Source: Membranipora membranacea
Taxonomy: Eukaryota > Bryozoa > Gymnolaemata > Cheilostomatida > Membraniporidae
NCBI GenBank assembly: GCA_914767715.1
Contig: OU612068.1
Location: 10,170,001-10,234,000, forward strand
Reading direction: 5' to 3'
DNA length: 64,000 bases
A program made the translations under genes and the position numbers. The notes beneath the pieces are model-generated. The model worked only from the letters and a program-made list of their open reading frames with translations, did no database searches and had not been told where the DNA came from. Positions 36,318-46,987 of this stretch are shown one piece after another; the first letter of the stretch is position 1, and every line of letters starts with the position of its first letter.

Positions 36318-38997
36318 TATGGAAATCAGGAGCAACATGCTATATGCCACGAAAAGCACGAGGCTAAAGGCACGAAAATGCTAAATGTCAAATGCCAATT
36401 TGCTTAGAGGGGACCTTTAATCAAGATGTTAAAAATCATTATCTTATGTTATCATGTTATCCTACAAAAATGCAAGCGCTATTTGTCAATTGTCATTCAT
36501 CTATTCGATGCATGCCACTGGTGGAAAGGGTTTACCCCATTGTGTCATACCCCTATCATAGTCAAAGCTTGAAAGTTGCTGTGGTTGTGGCTGAGCATTG
36601 CCTTCTAGCACAATGCAGCGCAGCCATATTTTTTATCAGTGAAGCCTTACCATAAGTGAGCCCTGTCAAGGGAGTATGATAAGTCTATGTGTCTGTTATA
36701 AACTCAACAAATGTAATACGATTCAAGTCTGAGGTAGAGCTTGATGTTGCCAACCCTCCCTCCCCCTCCCCCCCCCCCCCGAGATTTTGCTAAATGCTAT
36801 CAGACTGCTATTAACTCGAGGCTGATATGTGTTTATGTTGCCTTACTTCAAGTTTCAGACGAAGATGAGCGTACAGAAATTGGACAAATATTATGTAATA
36901 AAAACATATAATAAGTATTTAGGGTACGGGGTATCTGTGTAGTCCAACTCATTATGCAGATTCTTATACCCCTCGTTAACTGCAAAAAGAGAAGAAAACA
37001 CATTGCAATAAGAATCTCAACTTCACTGTTTTTATATCCATATAATATGTGCACCACAAATTTGCAGCAATTCGAATATATATATCTTGTGTAGGATTGA
37101 AAGCAGGAGATGGCAATCTTATATGATTATTTTCCTAGTGAGGGAGTTCTCTCCTCTCTATAACTGGTATAATAACTCCTGATATTGTAATGTGATATAT
37201 ACTTTGTATCTTCCCCTTTTGAGGTGGTATAGTGGCTTGAGATCGTGATCTCCTAACCCGCTATTATGTGATAGATTAGTATCGTCCACTACTGGGGTGG
37301 TATGTAAATAATGGTGAGCCTAATATGCTATCTGCTATAACTTGATAACTTAGTATCATCCACTACTGAGATGGGTATATCGATTGTTTGATGCTGATCA
37401 GTTGTCTGCTAATTCGCTATATGAGATACCTTGGGACCTCCGCTTCTAAGGGTTTGTTTACATCATCAAATGCAAATTAACAATTGTTTTGAGCCATAGT
37501 TTTGCGACATATATAGAGAAAATACCAGGGCCCTAGGCAACATAGGCACTGTCATTTTAAAACGACCACCTAAATCAGCAAGTCCTCTATGTCAGGTTTC
37601 CTCTCTGGTCTCCCACCAGTCAGGTTCCCTAACACTAAGCTTTCTTCCCAGTTGTCCGAGGGTTAAAAAGTGGGTCAGGTCAGCCCAGGTCAGATCAGGT
37701 ACAAAAATTATAGGAATAGGCAAACTAAGCCAAGTCGGTTCAGGTATGGTCAGATGTGAATAACTCAAAATACCCACATCATCGGCACATCCTAGCACCT
37801 TAGCGGAATATGAGAAACCACGTCCCCTTCAGGGATCGGGCCTTGACCGCCTAAACTGACGGTGCAGTTTAAAGGGCAACCAAGGTTTCGCAGCAATGCA
37901 TTAATGGGTAGCAAATAATGTGCTGGGCAGCATCAGCTTTGTGCATTACGCGATGCGAAACTCAAAGTAGTTGCTGACTCTAAGCTGGGTAACACTTCAG
38001 TTTAGGAGAGGTTCCAAGACTTTGCTGTAGTAATTATAGAGCACAGGCTAAATAATAACAGGAACAGGAAACTGCTATGTGGTATTCTCTCTTAGCTGAG
38101 TTTGAGTACCTGATGGAAGAGATGTTTCACAAGAATTCTGGCTGAATAATCATCCGAATTATATTTTGTCTTTTTCCCCATGCAGAAGATGCAATCTGCT
38201 ATCAATCAATGGCCATCAATGAGAAGCTGTTTGAAACCTTGGTTGCCCTTTAAGCGTCAAATCACATTGTTGAAAGAGCAGGCTGGGTTCTGGGGTATTA
38301 TAAAAGGTAGAGCATCCTTATTACAGTTCAGTTGAGATCAGGGTGTGAACTTTCATACCTATCTCAAGCTTTCGAACTTACATTACGAGCAATGAACTGA
38401 GGGAGTTCATTGCTAAGAAGCTAGTTTCTTTTGTCTAGACTCTGATAGTATGCTGGATTAGTATGTTTTTGTAGACTAAGTTTCAAATAATAAAGTTAGA
38501 ATTCATAGTATGGAATATTCTGTGTACTTCGGTGGGTCAGAGTTAAGTGCAGACATCCTTCTCCGACATCTTACTACTTGTTCGTGTATAAGAATCCATT
38601 TCTCCTAGCAAACTTTATATGTATGTGACAAAATAAACCAACCAACCAATAATACTATGCATGTCAGCGGACATTTTACGCGGATGTTGATTATATTTGT
38701 CCTGCCTTGGAGTACCGTTGACAAGCTTTGCCAAGTCGATGTTGAGTATGATATAAAAGAAAACAACTACTGGAAGGGGGGGCTGTCATAAACTGAGTGA
38801 GTCAATATAGTAGGCCAGTAACATATTATGGTATACATAGTTGTGTCCTTTTGTCCTGAGGTAGGACAATCTATAAAGTCAAAACTGTTCAACACCATTT
38901 GAACCAAGGAGTTGCGTCCCCTCTGAGCAACTTGGAATTCTGCATTTAGCATTTTCATTTTCATTTGGCATTTAGCATGTCGTTACTGATTTCCATA
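36318..38997. mobile_element. Large TIR element, copy 2
   Basis: Ends TATGGAAATCAGGAGCAACA and, inverted, TATGGAAATCAGTAACGACA. The interior aligns in order with copy 1 but lacks its LINE and hairpins, and carries a TTAA-flanked insert at 37873-38249. The left flank GTATGC reappears 3 bases beyond the right end once the nested 396-bp element is removed, suggesting its own insertion event rather than tandem duplication of copy 1. Confidence 0.85.
37873..38249. mobile_element. Non-autonomous TTAA-target DNA transposon
   Basis: Perfect 17-bp terminal inverted repeats, AGGGCAACCAAGGTTTC and GAAACCTTGGTTGCCCT, are flanked by TTAA at 37869-37872 and 38250-38253. The length is 377 bp with no open frame. 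A TTAA target is typical of piggyBac and Kolobok elements. It lies in a part of copy 2 for which copy 1 has only a short sequence near 34890. Confidence 0.9.
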
Positions 38998-39002
38998 GTA
39001 GT

Positions 39003-39398
39003 GAGCCTGTCTTGACAAGCTTTGTTCGGTGGGGGGGGGGGGGGGGGGGGGAACAAAGCTTGTCAACTCTTGCATGCTCGACTGTCGAGCAGCCGATATT
39101 AAATATTGTCTTCTCTTTCGATCGAGAAGATAACTCCTTCATCACACTAATCAATTTGTATACATTCCTATACAAAATGATTAGTGTTGTAAAGGAGTTA
39201 TCTTCTCGATTGCAAGAGAAGACAATATTTAATATCGGCTGCTCGACTATACAATTTGATTAGTGAGATAAAGGAGTTTATCTTCCCGATCGAAAGAGAA
39301 GACAATATTTAATATTGGCTGCTCGACAGTCGAGCATGCAAGAGTTGACAAGCTTTGTTCCCTCCCCCCCACCGAACAAAGCTTGTCAAGACAGGCTA
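39003..39398. mobile_element. 396-bp compound palindrome, 9-bp TSD
   Basis: Outer ends GAGCCTGTCTTGACAAGC and GCTTGTCAAGACAGGCTA. CATAGTAGT flanks it at 38994-39002 and 39399-39407. Inside, a 21-G run (39031-39051) is mirrored by a C-rich run near 39362-39370. A module with GAGAAGACAATATTTAATAT occurs three times, once inverted near 39100 and twice direct near 39215 and 39295. It is inserted at the very end of transposon copy 2. Confidence 0.92.
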
Positions 39399-39407
39399 CA
39401 TAGTAGT

Positions 39408-40053
39408 ATGCTTTCCAACAACCAATCACCAACAAACCAGTTGCAGACAACTCCCTATCATGCACTTTGTTTCGAATTCTCACAATAGTACAGATGTCCT
39501 CAACTGGTTACAATAGTCTTGCTTCCTGTTAGAAAAAAAATCTTTAAAAGCCAAGGTTAAAAGCTCATATCACCTAACAACCACTTGATACCAAGATGCT
39601 GTCTTCATTTGTGGTGATCACTTTATTTTGTCTTCATGACCCTACTGTTGCTTAGTGACTCTGATAATATGGTGGTCACATTATGGATTATTATGGCAAA
39701 GAAGTGTTAACCTATAATGTTATGTCCAAGGATTGGAAGGAATGAAGACTGCGCTGTGGTTTGGAGTGGCAGTAGAGTGGGCAGTCACAGCAAGGAGTTT
39801 TTACTTCCTGGTCACATTGTGGAGTGGTGGACTGAGGAGTGAGAATAAGTTAATGAAAATAAATTGAAATTAATCACATCTTCAATCATTGATTGATTGA
39901 TCAATCATTCCCTCTTTGGATTAATCAGGCAACCCATTGATTGGTCTGGATAGGATTTGAGTTAATCGCATTTATCCTTGCAAGGAGTTAACTAGTTGAT
40001 CCTCTGGAAATTGCTGCAATCAACTCCTTGTAGCAAGCATGTGTGTACTAATG
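39408..40053. other. Intergenic stretch, nothing recognised
   Basis: AT-rich with repeated ATTGATTGATT words near 39885. No gene. Confidence 0.5.
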
Positions 40054-40145
40054 TAGATCAAGTTTGATCCATTTTCCTACGCTTTGGAGTTGCCAGTGGA
40101 TTGGGAGCAACTCGGAATGCAGGCAAATGGACCAAACTTGGCCTA
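40054..40145. mobile_element. 92-bp fold-back MITE, 9-bp TSD
   Basis: Ends TAGATCAAGTTTGATCCATT and, inverted, TAGGCCAAGTTTGGTCCATT. GTACTAATG is found at 40045-40053 and 40146-40154. A related copy is at 55591-55686 and a more distant one near 57838-57970. Confidence 0.95.
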
Positions 40146-40154
40146 GTACTAATG

Positions 40155-41596
40155 TAGTAATGGTTGATACTTGTTTATCACTAGGGTTGAAGGAGTTACA
40201 CTAACAGTCGCTCCTTGTCATTACATAGGCAAGGTAACAATGCGCATTTTAAGAGAAAATTACTTACACACTGCTGGCAAAGATACAGTAAATATTATAT
40301 ATATAATATAATATATAGGCTACCTGTCAGCAGCGTGCTAAGTGACCACTGGACTTTACTACAGAAGGCCTGTGCTAACATTAAATAAATATATTATAAC
40401 AATTGATTATATATTGTTATCACAAGCCTTCTGGTGGAGTTGTAGTGCAAGAAGATAGATGTCGTGTGACACCAGTCAACTGACTGTGGCGCACGGCCAC
40501 TGGGCCTGCATACAAACTACAGTCTAGGCCTGTGAATCAAAAGACATCTCCAGTTGTAAGTGTGTAGGGCTATGTAACATTGTCCATATACAAATTGTGT
40601 CGGTTGATGAAAACAAACATAGGAAAATTATACGCTCTCATAATTCTCCTGTTGTCTTTGTTTGCAATTCACGGGTGTTCTCAGAACTAAACAGTTATAG
40701 TCTATCTCGCCATTCTTAACTAACTTTTTAATATTTTGAGCAAGCAAGTTACCATCACCTGGCTTGGCAATAGACCTGTACCTCATGGTTTTGCAACCTC
40801 ATGTCCCTCCTGAGTTTGCAAAACGTAGGGCCTAGTCATATAAGTGAAGTAAATACAAGATGCCTCAAGCAATCGATTCTTGCAAACTTTGTGTACTCTC
40901 ACTATGTATACTTTCACTGTCTCATTATTTGAATATCTGTGTATTGGTATTGTCGCCAAAACCACCTAGTACAATATCCTTTGTTTGACCCAAGGTCAAT
41001 ATCGGCCAACCAGGCCTGTGGACAGTTCTGGTCGGCTGATGCTTAACTTACTATATGTGCCCAGTCTGAAGGCTTACCGAAAAGATGTAGTGGCAGCCCA
41101 ATCTCTAGGCCTACATAGCAAGTTGTTGGCCAGCTACATATGTTCATCCTTTTTGTTGAGCCATAATTCCCTGTTATATTTTTTGCGCCACATTTACATG
41201 CATATTCAACCATACTTGGTATGATGGGGATATGCATCCTGTTCGTTAAAAGCATTTTACAGTACACTGACGAGCACAAAAGCAATTCAGTGTTTCTTGT
41301 GCTGATGCCACCTTAACTTTCATCTGTCAGGAAATAACCAATAACCAATAACTTGGTCTTACCTGCTGTCCAAGTATATTGGAGCCTCAATGTAGCCTTG
41401 TGCTATGGCTGCTCCGCAGCATATTTTCACCCCCTTGTTTTCTATCTCGCTATGATAAAAATATCCATGCATGCATTAAACATGTGATTAAAAAGACAAC
41501 ACAGTGATCCACCTCTTGTCATTGTCATGTCAATTGTAATTTGCATGCATCTATTTTATGCATTTACAGTAAAACAGTAATTTATTTTTTAAACAG
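40155..41596. other. Upstream of the recognised BCL11-like exons
   Basis: Contains AT palindromes near 40290-40320 and a 27-codon frame at 40607-40690 that looks like a signal peptide (see findings). I could not find the expected first BCL11 exon (MSRRKQ-type start). Confidence 0.4.
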
Positions 41597-44500
41597 GAGC
41601 GATCTGGAACATTGCAGAGAATGGGTGTGATAGATTACCTTACATGTGGCGGATGTCAGACTGAGTTTCCTCTAAGTAATATAGTCAAATTTATGCAGCA
41701 CAAAAAGAATGCAGCGTGTGCCTTACCCGATGAAAGGAATGGCCCGTCTAACTCAGGTTAGTTAAAGTGGTACCATGGCCTTGATATTGGTCAGTTTGCC
41801 ATGATCACGGAACATCTAAATATTAGTAAGTAGTATTGCTGAATGATTTCACAGGTGAGGTGATACCATCAGTTTTCTTCCTACTTTCTTTTCATAATTT
41901 AGTTTTCCTCTGGCTCCAGTAGCAAATGAGCCTGGACTAAATGCAGAGTTAATCGCAGATGAAGTCCAGAGGTTTTTTCCTCTATTCAAGCTAGTAGGCA
42001 CTAATTTTCAGCTCATTAAAAACTGTGTATAACAGGATTAGCATTCTAGTCAACAAGTACTTGCTCATAAATCTCTGTTGTACTCAAGATAGCTGGACTC
42101 AATTTTGCCTCATTCATTTTCGAGGAAGTGCACATAATACTCAGTCATCCAATTAATTGAGTTATTTCCCTGATCACAACTTTTTCCATCATTCTTTGAA
42201 ACTAATGAGTCATCCGGCTTTGTTGATGCATCTTTGTTTTTGTTTCAGGAAACGAATCTAGTAACTACAGCTGTTACACTTGTCCAGAAAAGTTCGAAGC
42301 TGCAGTCAGTTTATTACAACATGCTCAGTATCGACATAAACAAAATATATTCAGGGATTCAATGAACAATCAAACAAGGGCAGACAATAATACGTCGAGG
42401 ACAAATCACTTTCTCCCAACTAATAGTGACAGCAAAGTTCCACATGTAAGCCAACATAATTATTGTCAATTATACATGGTGATATCAATTATCCATGAAG
42501 CAGTAGGCCAAGTCATCCAGGAGTTTTTCACTCTATAGCGATCCACAGATGAACTTTGCACATGGAAATTCATGAAGTTTTAAGAATAGCTCAAGATTAA
42601 TTACCTAAGCTATCTTTATTGCTACCATGAAAGCTATTATCACAACAGCCTATATTTTCATTAGACTGAAATAACGTTTGTCAGTGAAATTTGCCCAAAT
42701 GCTATCTGTCATTATCATGAGAGTAAAGCTAACCAACGCCTTATATTTGTGGTTATCAGAAGGCCAGTTTTCTGAGTTTTCACATGTGCTGCGGCTTGCT
42801 ATTACATCAGCATTGGGATCAAAAAATGGTGATACGATAGACAATGCAAATGTTTACATTCCATGCGTCATGGGAATGTCTACAAATGTCCTATCAGTCC
42901 AGCTGTACCATTTTGTTTTGACTAATCTTCACATTACATCACAATCGTTGTTTTGATAGGAGGAGGTGAATAACTGGCTCTTGCTATTTTTGGTAACATT
43001 GCTAGGCTGTAATTTTTTTGCAGATGGAGGATTGCAATACTAGAGAGGAAGAGGATGTTGATTTAAATAAATCAGCGGAGAATGTCCAAACATCAAGCAA
43101 TTCCACTGTGGACAATGATGTGGATCAGGAATCAGAGATGATGGAACCACTTGATAAATGCTGCACCTCTGTGATACCAAAGAAAAGAAAACGCCATATT
43201 GAAACAAAGCACCGGAGTTCCTTCTTTAAGAATGCTCGTCCAAAGCGACCAGTTCCCCCTCCAAAGATGGCTCCTAGCGATATAAACATCTACCTCGACC
43301 CCGCTGATCTACACGCAGCTTCATTATCTAGAGAGGCTGGGGACAACACTCAGAACTCGGGCAGTGAGGGGGATAGCCAGGGTTTGCTGTTGGAGGTACG
43401 AGCACGCTTCACACTTATCCTTATAATCTGAACACCATGACCTCATTTTAATTGAGGTGTAACATGAACATAAACATATAAATTTGTATTTATATGTTCA
43501 TAGATCATGACAAATAATTTTATATACGTTATAATTTATATGCAAGGTTATTTCATAGTGACATGACCCACACAACATGACACCATTTTGCTTAAATCTT
43601 TAGGAACAAGTGCTTGTGAAAGAGCATTTTATTGAAAAAGCCTGCAGACACATGCTGATGCACTTCTTCTAGTTTATGCATTTTTTATGAGATCTGATGA
43701 TGCAGTGCGCTCTCCAGGAGGTGATTTCATCACAACCTGTTTACTTACTTTTCACATCACCAACCATACAGTCTGTGCCAATTTCACATACTACCTTGCC
43801 AGGTAAAAGTGGTTGTTTATTTTGACCTTTTGGCAAACTGTAGCTGTTTGTCATGCGGTATGTGTGGTCTACTGTGAAAATGAAATTGTGAAACAGTGAC
43901 ATATAAGATGAGGGTAAGTGTGGTGTGTAGGTTATTCAGAAAGTGCCTGCCTCGTCGGCTAAAGTCCAAAGAAAGGTGAAAAAATTAACCATCAAAAATG
44001 CATCATTGTTGTTGTTGTAGCCGGGTGGATTAGTTACAATCCCATTTTCAAACAGCAGAGGAGATAATAACTACTTTGGTATAAGCTACTCAGGCGCACC
44101 AACACCTACAGATTCAAATTCAATCACTCCAGATGAAACTCGACCGCCATCACCATTCAACAACAATAACGTAAGGGTAGGTACATGGTAATCTCCCAGC
44201 TGAAATACTGATTGCAGAACAAAGGCCTCTAAATTTTCTGAATTCTATTTGGGTTGGCACACAAGATACAACATAACATATGGTCATCTGTTATTCATTT
44301 CAAGGTGACAAGAGAAATTAAATTACCCGGAGGTTCTAGTAAAACGATAGGCTTTCTCATAACTAATTATTCACTGTTTTGTCTGTTTGCCGGTCAATGA
44401 CAGTTCATCACTATTGCTTGCTACGTGATACACATTTGTCACGTAGTCAAAATGTGAAGGAATGTGAAGGATACCATGTGAAATGTTAACCCATCATCTC

Positions 44501-46147
44501 TCTGATCACAATATTGAAATATGGGACGAGTTTTTGGGGCCCCCTATCGCTTGAAACTGTGGCTCAGACTAAGGCTATTAACTGGGTGGATCGAGCGACC
44601 CTTGCTCTCCATTAACATTTCATACGGACAGTGATGCGATGATAAATATATTAATCACTATGTTTAGGCTATGAAGTGTCCCGTTTCCAAATTGTTGTAT
44701 AATTGGTGGTTTGGTTTTAGTAATTAATAGCAATCATGATGATTTTATCCACCTTGGTAAACATGTGATTATATTTTTGTAGAAGCCTCATACCCATGAA
44801 GCTACTCAGCAATCACCCAGCATTACCAACGAGAACATTCCTGATACCTCAGCGTCAAGTCGAAAAAAGTACCCAACATCCAAACCCTTTAAATGCGATC
44901 ACTGTGGGGATTCTTTCAATCAGAGAATCCATTTGAAAAAACATCTTTCGAAACATACAGGTAATGATAGCTTCAGCATCTCTGTTTTTATGTGCATTTC
45001 ATCGTATCATTTGACCTCCTGTCATATTATCAGGTATTGACGCACACAAAAAATGATTGCACTACACACGTTTTTGTCCCCGAGTTATTGGAAATAAGAA
45101 TCTATTCTAAGCCCCTCAAAATGACACGAACAATGCTATAATACGTATGAATGACTCAGAACAGAACATGTAAGCCTCCTAGTGTTCAAGGTGGAATATT
45201 GTCTTCTGCACAAATATGTTTTTGCTCACAACTCAAAAGTTTGCAAGCCACACAGCTTGCATTTCCTCATATGTAGATATATGTTGAGTAGTGCATATTT
45301 GGAAAGCGATTGAATGTTGGTTACTTTTCTTTTTACAGGCGTGAAACCTTACAAATGTGGGCAATGTGATTACGCAACAGTGGAAAGAAGTCACCTAAAA
45401 GTTCACATACGTATCCATACAGGTAATACTTGTATCCAAGGCGTTCTTTGGTGGTTTGGTTTGCAAACTTGTGAAAACTTTCAATTGAAAAGACATTTTT
45501 GGGCATTGGTTTTGTCCTGAAACTTTTCATTCCGAGATTGCACAACTCCTAGTTCAAAGATTATTGTACAGTATCATACCAGGCACTCTTGGATGTGATT
45601 TGGTTGCGGAAACAAACTAAGTATCAAAAAAGTACATGTGTATCTCAAAATCCTAGATTTCATGTAGCGAGCACCAATTTTCTGTTTAAAACATTGTTCT
45701 GTCATGTCAAGATTTATTGTTGATAATGGCTGTGGTTGCCTATACAAAACAACAAACTTCTCCAGTGTTCATAAACCTGTTGCCATTTATGTTGTAGGTG
45801 AGAAGCCATTTAAATGCACACATTGCGAATACGCAACCGCACAGAACAGCACCCTGAAGATTCATCTGAAGAGACACCACGGCGGAACCCTCACACTGTG
45901 TGCCCACTGTGGTACCCGCTGTGAGAAATTTCTTCCTGAGAAAAAACAGCTACTTCCCAATAAACAAGAGCAGCCTGTGACGTCCCTTAGCCCATGTATC
46001 CTGCCATCACATAGCCCTCCTATCAGCGCAGCGCCACACCCATCAAGCGGCACTACATCACATACGACAATTTCACACTCACTGCCACGGTCCACCCTAC
46101 TGAGTAAAACCTCAGGTGAGAACATGCGGAGCGAGGATGTTCCGTAA
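41597..46147 (+). CDS. BCL11-family zinc-finger protein (first exon not found)
   Basis: Seven exons: 41597-41756, 42249-42445, 43024-43395, 44021-44170, 44783-44960, 45339-45422, 45798-46147 (stop 46145-46147), in phase throughout. Exon 1 carries YLTCGGCQTEFPLSNIVKF and then HKKNAAC, matching the N-terminal CCHC finger of BCL11A/B. Exon 2 carries YSCYTCPEKFEA, LLQHAQYRHKQNIF, the second BCL11 finger. Exon 3 is acidic then basic (PKKRKRH, a likely nuclear signal). Exon 5 ends and exons 6-7 hold three linked C2H2 fingers (FKCDHCGDSF, YKCGQCDYAT, FKCTHCEYATAQNSTLKIHL) joined by HTGxKP linkers. The final part is Ser/Pro/Thr-rich. BCL11 proteins are nuclear, sequence-specific repressors working with NuRD. 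Here fingers are split over several exons; in vertebrates most lie in one exon. An alternative splice at CCTCAG/GTGAGA near 46114 is possible. Confidence 0.82.
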
Positions 46148-46205
46148 AATATTGTTTTGCTAGATTGGTGACAATGACAACCTGTAACTTCTCGAGCAAG
46201 GTGCA

Positions 46206-46211
46206 AATAAA
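46206..46211 (+). terminator. Poly(A) signal of the BCL11-like gene
   Basis: AATAAA is 59 bases after the stop. Another AATAAA near 46908 could give a longer transcript that overlaps the PIGM 3' end. Confidence 0.6.
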
Positions 46212-46836
46212 ATATACTAACATCTGTCCCGATAAGAGGAAAAACTCCAATGACTGGTGAATAAGCAGGGGTGTATTTGTGTGTGTCAAGCAGTTACTTT
46301 ACCAGGTACCTGCTTGATCGTGTTACAGATAGCTGTTTGATATGTCATTACACATCACCTGGAGTTTTTCTGCCTTAGATCTCTATATTATCACTGCTAT
46401 TTTCCCTTTACTAGTCAGTTTTGGATTTGGTTGCTGTTTCTGCTACCGGAATGTCTTTAATTGCTGTTCAGCATTAGTATGTAATGTCTGCATGCTTTAA
46501 AATGAAGTGAATGTAGTGTTATTTCCTATTAGCATTGTTATTTGTTGTCAGAATCTTTTTTGAGTCAATTTTGTGCTAGTTTGCCGTGCCAAGTTTTATG
46601 TTTTGGTGTATGCATTTTTGTTCTACTGAAAACTTACCCATTTTGGGTCTTTGTATTGATTGTAATAAACACCTTGACTCTTTGACAACTTGGTGCAGTT
46701 CTCAAATCAGATTATTTATTTTCAATCATGCTATTATAGGTGGCAATGGCATGAGAGAGCAGGGAATCGCCTCAAATAATATATACATCTCCTTAACATA
46801 TCGTTGACTCAGTAGTAGATTGTCATAATTTTTAAT

Positions 46837-46842
46837 TTATTT
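46837..46842 (-). terminator. Poly(A) signal of PIGM
   Basis: TTTATT on the plus strand is AATAAA on the minus strand, 146 bases past the PIGM stop. Confidence 0.55.
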
Positions 46843-46987
46843 CAGTTTCAAGTATATATGTGACAATCATAATAATAATATGATTAGGAGATTGTAAATA
46901 TTGATTTAAATAAAGATGATATATGCTCCAGAAATCACCACTGATAATAAAAAGCTATTTGGCTGCTGCTAGTACGCTCAATTTAGT

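Noticed and set aside
31455-38997. Simple tandem segmental duplication
   Set aside because: Each unit has its own terminal inverted repeats, and the flanks differ (AAAAAG versus GTATGC), which fits two transposon copies better.
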